Shown piece by piece: positions 57,109 to 64,000 of a DNA stretch of 64,000 bases; within the stretch, counting starts at the first letter, position 1; every line of letters starts with the position of its first letter. Origin of the DNA: Agrobacterium tumefaciens (GTDB lineage: Bacteria > Pseudomonadota > Alphaproteobacteria > Rhizobiales > Rhizobiaceae); contig NZ_CP115841.1 of assembly GCF_013318015.2 (NCBI RefSeq), positions 2,614,501 through 2,678,500 of the forward strand. The letters are read 5' to 3'. A program made the translations under genes and the position numbers. A model generated the notes under the pieces. That model did not search any database. It worked only from the letters and a program-made list of their open reading frames with translations, and was not told the origin of the DNA.

Positions 57109-57112
57109 GGCG

Positions 57113-57889
57113 TCAAACCTGCAAAATGGAGGAAACAAGCAATTGCGTGTAGGGTTCGCGCGGATCATCCAGCACCCGGTCTGTCAGACCGTGTTCGATG
57201 ACGTCACCACCCTTCATCACCATCATGCGATGGGAAAGCAGCCGCGCGACCGCCAGATCATGGGTGACGACGATAACGGCGAGGCCGAGATCGTTGACGA
57301 GACCACGCACGAGATCGAGCAGGCGTGCCTGCACCGAGACATCGAGGCCGCCGGTCGGTTCGTCCATAAAGACGAGGCGCGGTGAGGTCACCAGGTTGCG
57401 GGCAATCTGCAGACGCTGACGCATGCCGCCGGAAAAGGCGCGTGGCTGGTCGTCAATGCGGTCTGTGCCGATTTCCACCCGCTCCAGCCACTCGCTGGCT
57501 GATTGCCGGATATTGCCGTAATGCCGGTTACCGACAGCCATAAGCCGCTCGCCGACATTGGCGCCCGCCGAAACCGCCATGCGTAGTCCATCCGCTGGGT
57601 TCTGGTGCACGAAACCCCAGTCTGTCCGCATCAGGAAACGCCGTTCGGCCTCGCCCATATGATAGAGGTCTCGCACCGAGCCATCGCGCATGCGATATTC
57701 CACGCTGCCAGCCGTCGGCACGAGCCGTGTGGAAATGCAGTTGAGAAGCGTGGTCTTGCCGGAGCCGGATTCACCGACGATTGCCAGAACTTCGCCCGGA
57801 TAAAGCTCGAAGGAGACGTTGCGGCAACCGGCGCGGTCGCCGTAATATTTCGAAACGTCCCTGACTTTCAGAAGCGGTGCGTCGCTCAT
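57113..57889 (-). CDS. phnK: C-P lyase subunit PhnK (ABC-type ATPase)
   Basis: PhnK docks on the PhnGHIJ core and couples ATP hydrolysis to it. The 258-residue protein has Walker A VGESGSGKTTLLNCISTRL, the signature FSGGMRQRLQIARNL and Walker B LVFMDEPTGGLDVSVQ, and is close to oligopeptide-type ATPases in sequence. The ATG at 57889 (MSDAPLLKVRDVSKYYGD) overlaps the phnJ stop by 4 bases. The longer open frame upstream is only the complement of phnJ. Confidence 0.95.
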   Translation of the reverse strand: MSDAPLLKVRDVSKYYGDRAGCRNVSFELYPGEVLAIVGESGSGKTTLLNCISTRLVPTAGSVEYRMRDGSVRDLYHMGEAERRFLMRTDWGFVHQNPADGLRMAVSAGANVGERLMAVGNRHYGNIRQSASEWLERVEIGTDRIDDQPRAFSGGMRQRLQIARNLVTSPRLVFMDEPTGGLDVSVQARLLDLVRGLVNDLGLAVIVVTHDLAVARLLSHRMMVMKGGDVIEHGLTDRVLDDPREPYTQLLVSSILQV

Positions 57890-58788
57890 TCTGCGGCCTC
57901 CTTCACATCCGCCAGCAAATGGCCCTTGTGGCCATGGGCGCGGCGGTCTTCGCAATGGTCGGTGTCGGAGCAGACGAACATCCGCCCGCCCTTGTCGTCC
58001 AGCACCACCTCGTCCAGATAGACATTCTCCCCGCCGCACAGCGCGCAGGGCTTGTCGAAGCTCTGGATTTCAAACGGATGGTCCTCGAAATCCAGGCTGA
58101 CGACATCCGTGTAGGGTGGCACGGCATAGATGCGCTTTTCGCGCCCGGCCCCGAACAATTGCAGGGCGTCCGACAGGTGCATTTTCGGATTGTCGAACTT
58201 CGGGGTTGGCGAGGGGTCCATCACATAGCGCCCCGCAACCTTCACCGGATAGGCATAGGTGGTGGAGATACGGCCGTTGCGGGCGATGTCCTCATAAAGC
58301 TTGACGTGCATCAGGCCGTATTCCTCCAGCGCATGCATGACGCGGGTTTCGGTCTCGCGCGGCTCGAGGAACCGCAAGGGTTCAGGAATGGGAACCTGAT
58401 AGACAAGGACCTGCCCCGAATGCAGTTCTTCTTCGGGAATGCGGTGCCGCGTCTGGATGATGGTTGCATCCTTGGTGCGGGTGGTGACGGCGACATCAGC
58501 GACTTTCTGGAAGAAGGCGCGGATGGAAACGGCGTTGGTGGTGTCGTCGGCGCCCTGGTCGATAACCTTCAGGACATCGTCTGGACCGAGGATGGCGGCG
58601 GTCACCTGCACGCCGCCGGTGCCCCAGCCGTAAGGCATGGGCATTTCACGGGAAGCGAAGGGAACCTGATAACCGGGAATGGCAATTGCCTTCAGGATCG
58701 CCCGGCGGATCATCCGCTTGGTCTGTTCGTCCAGATAGGCGAAGTTGTAGGCAGCCAGCCCGTCGTCGAATGAAACTTCTTTAAGCAT
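57886..58788 (-). CDS. phnJ: Carbon-phosphorus lyase core subunit PhnJ (radical SAM)
   Basis: PhnJ breaks the C-P bond of ribose 1-methylphosphonate 5-phosphate, releasing for example methane from methylphosphonate. The 300-residue protein has the unusual radical SAM cluster CX2CX21CX5C, here Cys248, Cys251, Cys273 and Cys279. Conserved PhnJ blocks FASREMPMPYGWGTGGVQ and TRHRIPEE are also present. A 133-base gap separates it from phnI and contains a possible small ORF on the opposite strand. Confidence 0.97.
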   Translation of the reverse strand: MLKEVSFDDGLAAYNFAYLDEQTKRMIRRAILKAIAIPGYQVPFASREMPMPYGWGTGGVQVTAAILGPDDVLKVIDQGADDTTNAVSIRAFFQKVADVAVTTRTKDATIIQTRHRIPEEELHSGQVLVYQVPIPEPLRFLEPRETETRVMHALEEYGLMHVKLYEDIARNGRISTTYAYPVKVAGRYVMDPSPTPKFDNPKMHLSDALQLFGAGREKRIYAVPPYTDVVSLDFEDHPFEIQSFDKPCALCGGENVYLDEVVLDDKGGRMFVCSDTDHCEDRRAHGHKGHLLADVKEAAE

Positions 58789-58824
58789 TGCGCGTTAACC
58801 TTGCGAAAAAAGGAGTACAAGCTC

Positions 58825-58920
58825 ATGGAGATTGGAATTCTTGCAGCCGTGTTCTTTGCCGCTTTTGCAGCATTGACCGTCTTTTGCGCCTATTGGTTCG
58901 GCGAGCAGCACAGTCGCTGA
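58825..58920 (+). CDS. Putative 31-residue membrane protein, antisense to the phn operon
   Basis: The ATG at 58825 follows AAAGGAG by eight bases, a strong ribosome-binding site, and the ORF runs 31 codons to TGA. The product is almost one membrane helix (IGILAAVFFAAFAALTVFCA) with a polar end (YWFGEQHSR). It lies wholly in the phnI-phnJ gap but on the opposite strand, so it would need its own promoter. I recognise no homologue. It may also be coincidental; expression is unknown. Confidence 0.45.
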   Translation: MEIGILAAVFFAAFAALTVFCAYWFGEQHSR

Positions 58921-58921
58921 T

Positions 58922-60031
58922 TTATTCGGCGGCATCGCTCATCCATTCCCCGGCATCGGTGTCGGTCGCGTCGAAATCGGCGCGCATTTTGCGCACCAAG
59001 CCCAGTTCGGCCTGAAAATCCACGTAGTGCGGCAATTTCAGATGTTCGACAAAGCCCGTCGCCTGCACATTGTCGGCGTGCGAGATGACGAATTCCTCGT
59101 CCTGCGCCGGGGCAACCACATCCTCACCGAATTCAGCGGCGCGTAGCGCACGGTCGACCAGTGACATGGCCATCGCCTTGCGCTCGCTCTGGCCGAACAC
59201 CAGACCGTAACCGCGGGTGAATTGCGGAGGTGCCTTGGCAGAACCCTTGAACTGGTTGACCATCTGACATTCGGTGACCTTGATGTCGCCGAGCGAGACA
59301 GCAAAACCGAGCTCCGGCACATCCAGTTCGACCTCCACCTCGCCGATGCGGATTTCACCGACGAACGGGTGTGTGCGTCCGTAACCGCGCTGCGTCGAAT
59401 AGGCGAGCGCCAGAAGAAAGCCCTCGTCGCCGCGTGCAAGCGATTGCAGGCGCAGGTCGCGCGCCATCGGAAACTCTATTGGTTCGCGTGTCAGATCGCC
59501 GGCAACGTGGTCATCCGGCATGTCGCCGTCACTTTCGATCAAGCCTTCTTCGGCGAGAATGTCGGATACGCGCATGACGTATTCTGTCTCGCCCTCACGG
59601 ATGGCAGGGATCTCGACAGCTCCGTTCTCCAGCAGCGAGGGATCGAGCAGGCGGTGGGTGTAATCGAAGGTCGGTCCCAGCAATTGCCCGCCCGGCAAAT
59701 CCTTGTAGGTTGCCGAAACGCGCCGTTCGACCGTCATCTTCGCAGTATCCACGGGAACAGAATAGCCGAAACGGGGCAGGGTCGTGCGGTAGGCGCGCAG
59801 CAGGAAAATCGCTTCTATCATGTCGCCGCGAGACTGCTTGACGGCAAGGGCGGCCAGCGACTGGTCGTAAAGCGAAGCCTCCGCCATGACCCGGTCAACG
59901 GCGAGCGAAAGCTGCGAAACGATCTGCGCTACCGTCATGGCGGGCAGGTCGCGGTCTCCGCGCCGCTTGTCGGCCAGAAGCCGGTGGGCGTTGGCGATGG
60001 CGGTTTTCCCGCCTTTGACAGCAACATACAT
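58922..60031 (-). CDS. phnI: C-P lyase core subunit PhnI
   Basis: PhnI is the nucleosidase-like subunit that, in the GHIL complex, displaces adenine from ATP with phosphonate. The 369-residue protein has the family start MYVAVKGGKTAIANAHRLLADKRRG and internal blocks RGYGRTHPFVGEIRIGEVEV and SLGDIKVTECQMVNQFKG. Near the end VQATGFVEHLKLPHYVDFQ is conserved. It follows phnH by one base between stop and start, and is separated from phnJ by 133 bases. Confidence 0.96.
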   Translation of the reverse strand: MYVAVKGGKTAIANAHRLLADKRRGDRDLPAMTVAQIVSQLSLAVDRVMAEASLYDQSLAALAVKQSRGDMIEAIFLLRAYRTTLPRFGYSVPVDTAKMTVERRVSATYKDLPGGQLLGPTFDYTHRLLDPSLLENGAVEIPAIREGETEYVMRVSDILAEEGLIESDGDMPDDHVAGDLTREPIEFPMARDLRLQSLARGDEGFLLALAYSTQRGYGRTHPFVGEIRIGEVEVELDVPELGFAVSLGDIKVTECQMVNQFKGSAKAPPQFTRGYGLVFGQSERKAMAMSLVDRALRAAEFGEDVVAPAQDEEFVISHADNVQATGFVEHLKLPHYVDFQAELGLVRKMRADFDATDTDAGEWMSDAAE

Positions 60032-60032
60032 C

Positions 60033-60641
60033 TTATGCCTCCACGGGTTGAATGCGCGTTGTGCGTGGCAGGCAGACGAATTTGTCGCCAGCCGTCAGGA
60101 TGATGTCGATGCCGCGCGGGAAGATGGCGTTGTTTTCCGCCCATAGCCTCGGGAATATGTCCGGCAGGCCGGATGGGCTAATGATGTTGATATGGCGGAT
60201 GCCGGGGCCGGACAGCAGCAGTTCCCGTCCGCCGTCAAGATCGGGCAATTCAATGATGACCGTCGTGGAACGGTCGGGGTATTCCTGACTGCCCTGGGCA
60301 AAGAGACCGAAGGAGGCAATTGCGCTTCCCGCCTCAATGACGGCGAAATGCGCCGCGCTTTTTTCCTCTGTTGTAACCGCCCCGGTGTGAAACCCGATCC
60401 ATCCCGGCACCGTGGTTTTGCGTAGCGCGCCGCTCAGCCAGACCGGCGTGTCATGGTCGCAAAGTGCAAGAAGAACGGCGCCGCTGGCCGCACCAAGCGG
60501 CAGCGGCGGGGCAACTGTTGTTTCGATCGTTTGCGCTGTGCCTGGCCGGGCCATGCCGTCCATGAGCTTCTTGAAGATTCGCTGTGAATCGAAAACGGCG
60601 TCGGAAAAACCGCCCGTCAATGCTTCCGCTTTCACGCCCAT
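60033..60641 (-). CDS. phnH: C-P lyase core subunit PhnH
   Basis: PhnH is a structural subunit of the C-P lyase core. The 202-residue protein has the family's marks GGFSDAVFDSQRIFKKLMDG and MARPG near the N-terminus, and GPGIRHINIISPSGLPDIFP later. Length fits PhnH (about 194-200). I choose the ATG at 60641, with AGGAGAGG just before it; a TTG one codon upstream is also possible. The ATG shares one base with the phnG stop. Confidence 0.95.
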   Translation of the reverse strand: MGVKAEALTGGFSDAVFDSQRIFKKLMDGMARPGTAQTIETTVAPPLPLGAASGAVLLALCDHDTPVWLSGALRKTTVPGWIGFHTGAVTTEEKSAAHFAVIEAGSAIASFGLFAQGSQEYPDRSTTVIIELPDLDGGRELLLSGPGIRHINIISPSGLPDIFPRLWAENNAIFPRGIDIILTAGDKFVCLPRTTRIQPVEA

Positions 60642-61102
60642 CAATCCTCTCCTCGAACCATGGTGAAGAAATCCACACGAGTTGCGGCTGTTTCTTTCGT
60701 TTTCCGGTCTTTCTCCTCGGCCAGTCTTTTTTCGACCGGTGAAAGAAGCTCGGTCTCGATAAAGCCGCGTGTCGGGTTTTCCTGCCAGAGCGCATCGAAA
60801 ACCGCAGCGTACCAGGCCTTCTTGCGACCGGTGCCGAGCACATGCGCATGGCCGACGGTGCCGGATGCAAGCTTCACGGTTGCCCGGGTCACGGTGGTTT
60901 CGCCCAGATTAAAGGGCGCACCGCCGCCGCCGATACGGCCCTTGACCATCACGAGGCCGGTTTCAGGCCCCCGCACGTTTTCCGTCTGCGGGCTGGCATC
61001 CTGCCGGCTCCAGACGGCCTCAAGTTCCTGAACGGTGGCGCGGGCAAGAAGTGCTGCCACCCGTTTCCTTTCCGCATGTGAATTCGCAGCTTCGTTATTC
61101 AT
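60641..61102 (-). CDS. phnG: C-P lyase core subunit PhnG
   Basis: PhnG is the first gene product of the phnGHIJKL unit and part of the GHI complex. The 153-residue protein has the PhnG blocks RPETGLVMVKGRIGGGG-like text, NLGETTVTRATVKL and HAHVLGTGRKKAWYAAVFDAL. I choose the ATG at 61102 (MNNEAANSHAERKRV); the longer frame to 61135 would run into the promoter. It is divergent from phnF, with a Pho box and a palindrome between. Confidence 0.94.
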   Translation of the reverse strand: MNNEAANSHAERKRVAALLARATVQELEAVWSRQDASPQTENVRGPETGLVMVKGRIGGGGAPFNLGETTVTRATVKLASGTVGHAHVLGTGRKKAWYAAVFDALWQENPTRGFIETELLSPVEKRLAEEKDRKTKETAATRVDFFTMVRGED

Positions 61103-61126
61103 CGCTTGACCTCTAATGTATATTGA

Positions 61127-61140
61127 TATAGACAACTATA
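61127..61140. promoter_or_regulatory. Palindrome, possible PhnF operator, between phnG and phnF
   Basis: TATAG (61127-61131) and CTATA (61136-61140) form a 5-bp inverted repeat with ACAA between. The sequence resembles the GTCTATAC type half-sites of HutC-subfamily GntR regulators, to which PhnF belongs. It lies 24-38 bases upstream of phnG, so occupancy would block its promoter. Confidence 0.55.
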
Positions 61141-61168
61141 CAATATAAGTTACAATTAACGTCGATGA

Positions 61169-61186
61169 ATGACAAGCGTGTGACAT
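61169..61186 (-). promoter_or_regulatory. Pho box upstream of phnG
   Basis: Minus-strand ATGTCAC (61186-61180), 4 bases, then TTGTCAT (61175-61169) matches the PhoB 7-4-7 box, each half at six of seven positions (allowing C or T at the last). It lies 67-84 bases upstream of phnG and overlaps the phnF start codon. Confidence 0.7.
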
Positions 61187-61922
61187 GAGCCCTTCGGCAG
61201 CGATGAAAAGAAAGAACGGCGTGGCGCTCTGGCGACAGATCGCCGACAGGATCAGGGGCGAGATCGCAGCGGGCGATCACGACGCAACCGGCATGTTGCC
61301 GCCAGAAATGACGCTGGCCGAAAAATTCGGTGTCAACCGCCATACCGTCAGGAGCGCCATTGCCGCGCTGGCAAGCGAAGGCATTCTCGAGGCGAGGCAG
61401 GGGCGCGGCACGATGATTGCGCGCAAGGAACGACTGAGCTTTCCGATTTCACTGCGCACACGGTTCACGGCCGGTATCAGCGATCAGGTGAAGGATATGC
61501 AGGCGCTGCTTCTTTCCCACACCACCGAGCCGGCAAATGCCGACTTGGCGGCACGGCTGCAATTACAGCCGGGTGCACCGCTTGTGCGTCTGGAAACCCT
61601 GCGAAAGGCCGACAGCCGGCCGGTTTCCCGCTCGACCACGTGGTTTCCGGCGGACCGTTTTTCAGGGATAGGGGAAGCCTATCAAAAAAGTGGGTCGATC
61701 ACCGCCGCCTTCGAAATGCTGGGCGTCGCGGATTATGTGCGCATCTCTACCGTCATTTCCGCGAGCCACGCTGATACGCAGGATCTGGCCGATCTCGAAT
61801 TGTCGCCGGGCGCAATACTGCTCGTCACTCAGGCGCTGAACGCGGATATGGACAGCATTCCCGTGCAATATGCCATCAGCCGGTTCTCGGCCGATACGGT
61901 TGAGTTTACCGTGGAAAATTAA
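61185..61922 (+). CDS. phnF: PhnF, GntR-family regulator of the phosphonate genes
   Basis: The 245-residue protein has a winged helix of the GntR type (FGVNRHTVRSAIAALASEGILEARQGRGTMI, about residues 45-76) and a UTRA domain of the HutC subfamily. It contains GVALWRQIADRIRGEIAAGDH at the start. Its divergent position next to phnG is the usual one, so it probably represses phnGHIJKL and itself. The start ATG overlaps the Pho box of phnG, so PhoB binding there could also influence phnF expression. Confidence 0.93.
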   Translation: MSPSAAMKRKNGVALWRQIADRIRGEIAAGDHDATGMLPPEMTLAEKFGVNRHTVRSAIAALASEGILEARQGRGTMIARKERLSFPISLRTRFTAGISDQVKDMQALLLSHTTEPANADLAARLQLQPGAPLVRLETLRKADSRPVSRSTTWFPADRFSGIGEAYQKSGSITAAFEMLGVADYVRISTVISASHADTQDLADLELSPGAILLVTQALNADMDSIPVQYAISRFSADTVEFTVEN

Positions 61923-61944
61923 GGCGCAGACATAGACTGAAGCG

Positions 61945-62784
61945 TTATTCTGCCTGCGAAAGGCCGAGAACATCCAGCATCGAATAGAAGCCCGGCTTCT
62001 TGTCGAAGGCCCAGACCGCCGCCGCAATCGCGCCGCGTGCGAAGATGGAGCGGTCGCCGGCGTAGTGGGAAAGCTCGACGCGCTCTCCCTCGCCAGCGAA
62101 GATCACCGAATGTTCGCCGATCACCGAGCCGCCGCGCAGCGTCGCAAAACCGATTGTGCCCGCTTCGCGCACACCCGTATGCCCGTCACGCACACGAACG
62201 GAGGAGGTGGCGAGATCGACCTTACGGCCCGCTGCCGCCGCTTCGCCGAGCAGCAGCGCTGTTCCGGAGGGCGCGTCCACCTTGTGTTTGTGGTGCATTT
62301 CCAGGATTTCGATATCCCAGTTCTGCGCATCCAGTGCCTTGGCGGCCTGCTGCGTCAAAACGCTGAGCAGATTGACGCCGAGGCTCATATTGCCCGATTT
62401 GACGATGCGGGCATGGCGTGACGCTGCCTTGAATTTTTCCTCGTCGCCCAGTGAGCAACCGGTGGTGCCAATGACGTGCACGATGCGGGCCTGCGCGGCG
62501 AGACTGGCGAAAGTGACGCTGGTTGCAGGCGAGGTGAAGTCGATCACCCCTTCCGCATGCAGGAATGCCTGCAAGGGATCGCTGGTGATCTCGATGCCGA
62601 TTGGTCCGAGACCGGCAATCTCGCCGGCATCGCGGCCAACAAAAGCAGACCCTTCGCGCGCCACGGCGGCATGCAGCGTTACACCCGGTGTCTGGTGAAT
62701 AAGGCGGATCAGCGCCTGTCCCATGCGGCCCGCCGCACCAACCACCACCAGTTTCATATCGCTGCCGCTCATGCCTTCACTCAC
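61945..62784 (-). CDS. dapB: 4-hydroxy-tetrahydrodipicolinate reductase
   Basis: DapB catalyses the NAD(P)H-dependent second step of the lysine/diaminopimelate branch. The 279-residue protein has the Rossmann motif [17 protein letters not shown] near residue 13 and the substrate motif [20 protein letters not shown]. It also has [17 protein letters not shown] and GARAAAVWAF-like text near the end. I choose the GTG at 62784, eight bases after AGGA, over the ATG at codon 10. Confidence 0.97.
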   Translation of the reverse strand: MSEGMSGSDMKLVVVGAAGRMGQALIRLIHQTPGVTLHAAVAREGSAFVGRDAGEIAGLGPIGIEITSDPLQAFLHAEGVIDFTSPATSVTFASLAAQARIVHVIGTTGCSLGDEEKFKAASRHARIVKSGNMSLGVNLLSVLTQQAAKALDAQNWDIEILEMHHKHKVDAPSGTALLLGEAAAAGRKVDLATSSVRVRDGHTGVREAGTIGFATLRGGSVIGEHSVIFAGEGERVELSHYAGDRSIFARGAIAAAVWAFDKKPGFYSMLDVLGLSQAE

Positions 62785-62887
62785 TTTTCACGTCCTGCCG
62801 TTCAAGGTCGCCATTCAATTGACTGACCCATACCTCACCGACGTTAAAGACCGCCCGCCCGCTTCGCAAGCCTGTCCCAAGCGCAGA

Positions 62888-63922
62888 TCAGGCTCTCCAG
62901 CGCCGCCCGTCGAGTGAAAGGCCGAAATCCGAAGGGGTGCGCGCGTAGGTGGCGAGACCGGAAAGGGCCGCCTGTGGATGGGTAACGACGAAGGTGGGAA
63001 TGCTGCGCATCAGGGCACTGTGCGGCGCCTTGTCTTCGAACGCCGCCCGGAATTCAGGGCTTTTCAGCGCCGGAACGATTTTCTGCGAAATGCCACCTGC
63101 GAGATAGACACCGCCCTTGGCCATGAAGATCAGGGCAAGGTCACCCGCCACACGGCCGAGATAGGTGCTGAAAAGCGAAAGCGTCTCTTTCGCCTGCGGG
63201 TTCTGGCCCGAAAGCCCCTGCGAGGTTATGTCGGCCGGATCGGAAAAGATCGGCTCGATGCCATCGGCGGTGCAGATGGCCCGGTAAAGATTGACCAGCC
63301 CGCGCCCGCAAAGGATCTGTTCGCCGGCGACACGGCCCTCGATGGTCTCGATATGCGGAAAGACCGCATAGTCACGCGCGCTTCTGGGGCCGATATCGAT
63401 GTGGCCGCCTTCGCCGGGTACGGGAAACCACATATGTCGGGCGTAAACCAGACCGGCAACGCCAAGGCCCGTGCCTGGTCCGAGAACGACGCGCGATGCC
63501 AGCATGTCTTTTTTGCCGGAGCCGATAGACTCGCGGTTGTCGTCGTCGAGCGCGGCAATAGCCAGTGCCTGCGCCTCGAAATCGTTGATGACGATGACAT
63601 CCTTCAGGCCGAGTTTGGCCAGCATATCTTTCGGCTTAACGACCCAATGGCAGTTGGTCAGCGGAATTTCGTCGCCTTCGATGGGGCCGGCGATCGCAAG
63701 TATGGTCGACACGGGCTGAAGCGAGGTCTTGTCCAGAACCGCCTGCTGGATGGCGTCGTCAATTGTCGGATATTCCGCTGTTTTCACGGTGGTGAGGTGC
63801 ACCGGTTCCGCAAAGGAATCGATCAGAATGGAAAAGCGGGCATTGGTGCCGCCGATGTCGCCAAGAAGGATCGGAAAGGAAAGATATTCGGTATCGGACG
63901 TCTTCGGCATTACCTGTTCCAT
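62888..63922 (-). CDS. glk: Glucokinase
   Basis: Glk phosphorylates glucose with ATP. The 344-residue protein is of the ROK-unrelated bacterial glucokinase family (as in E. coli Glk). The phosphate motif [15 protein letters not shown] is near residue 20, and [17 protein letters not shown] near residue 105 holds a catalytic Asp. The segments [13 protein letters not shown] and [14 protein letters not shown] follow. It lies about 103 bases upstream of dapB and 9 bases after the mgsA-like gene, so the latter pair is likely one unit. Confidence 0.96.
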   Translation of the reverse strand: MEQVMPKTSDTEYLSFPILLGDIGGTNARFSILIDSFAEPVHLTTVKTAEYPTIDDAIQQAVLDKTSLQPVSTILAIAGPIEGDEIPLTNCHWVVKPKDMLAKLGLKDVIVINDFEAQALAIAALDDDNRESIGSGKKDMLASRVVLGPGTGLGVAGLVYARHMWFPVPGEGGHIDIGPRSARDYAVFPHIETIEGRVAGEQILCGRGLVNLYRAICTADGIEPIFSDPADITSQGLSGQNPQAKETLSLFSTYLGRVAGDLALIFMAKGGVYLAGGISQKIVPALKSPEFRAAFEDKAPHSALMRSIPTFVVTHPQAALSGLATYARTPSDFGLSLDGRRWRA

Positions 63923-63931
63923 GTTGGCGCG

Positions 63932-64000
63932 TCATTCGGCGAGGTTGAAGTCGATCAGGTTTTCTGCGGTGGCGCGATTGAGCGCCATGGGAATGTCGTA
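63932..64000 (-). CDS. Methylglyoxal synthase-like gene, 3' end only
   Basis: The visible C-terminal 22 residues read YDIPMALNRATAENLIDFNL, ending with AE. The D-I-P-x-A-x-N-R-A-T-A-x-x-L pattern is typical of the end of methylglyoxal synthase (MgsA), which turns dihydroxyacetone phosphate into methylglyoxal. Its position directly upstream of glk is consistent with the arrangement I know in Rhizobiales. The rest lies beyond the window. Confidence 0.72.
   Translation of the reverse strand, partial: YDIPMALNRATAENLIDFNLAE

Overview
The window looks like chromosomal DNA of an alphaproteobacterium of the Rhizobiales, most like Agrobacterium/Rhizobium. This is inferred from gene families and order: fabA-fabB-fabI beside an Irr-type Fur protein, a dnaK promoter of the alphaproteobacterial heat-shock form, a rhizobial-style phn/pho phosphonate cluster, and the GC-rich codon use. 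It is ordinary core and catabolic chromosome. I saw no insertion sequence, prophage, CRISPR array or rRNA, and only one tRNA.

Layout. 1-1.1 kb: the end of a TctA-type permease, slyX and a DUF924 gene. 1.1-4.7 kb: dnaK-dnaJ on the minus strand with a recognisable heat-shock promoter, then tRNA-Ser(GGA). 4.9-5.9 kb: a small membrane protein and msrA. 6.1-17.7 kb: a nucleoside uptake and salvage block. A BMP-type binding protein, an ABC ATPase and two permeases import nucleosides. On the same strand follow cdd, a purine nucleoside phosphorylase, deoC and deoA. On the other strand lie deoB, add and upp. Together they take nucleosides to free bases, glyceraldehyde-3-phosphate, acetaldehyde and UMP. 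17.8-24.6 kb: the cytochrome bo-type quinol oxidase operon cyoABCD with a SURF1 gene, and a divergent MFS transporter. 25-32.2 kb: a very long GltB-like glutamate synthase (1834 aa) overlapping a CysJ-like diflavin reductase, with no gltD or cysI beside them. This is the most unusual arrangement in the window.

32.2-37.7 kb: two orphan TadE-like pseudopilins, the unsaturated fatty acid genes fabA-fabB-fabI, irr and a TRIC/UPF0126 channel. 37.8-46.6 kb: a secreted hypothetical protein, a DUF1275 membrane protein, a NitT/TauT-type ABC importer with a HutC-family regulator, exbB-exbD-tonB and an Ldh-family dehydrogenase. 46.8-48.5 kb: a tiny LuxR-type HTH protein and an AraC regulator.

48.6-61.9 kb: a complete C-P lyase system. 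phnGHIJKL plus a hexapeptide acetyltransferase form one unit, phnCDE1E2 a second, and DUF1045-phnM-phnN a third, with phnF divergent from phnG. Matches to the PhoB-box pattern (7-bp repeats at 11-bp steps) precede phnG and phnC, and a weaker one precedes the DUF1045 gene. The system therefore looks like one phosphate-starvation regulon split into three transcription units. A 31-codon membrane ORF with a good ribosome-binding site lies on the opposite strand between phnJ and phnI. 61.9-64 kb: dapB, glk and the 3' end of mgsA.
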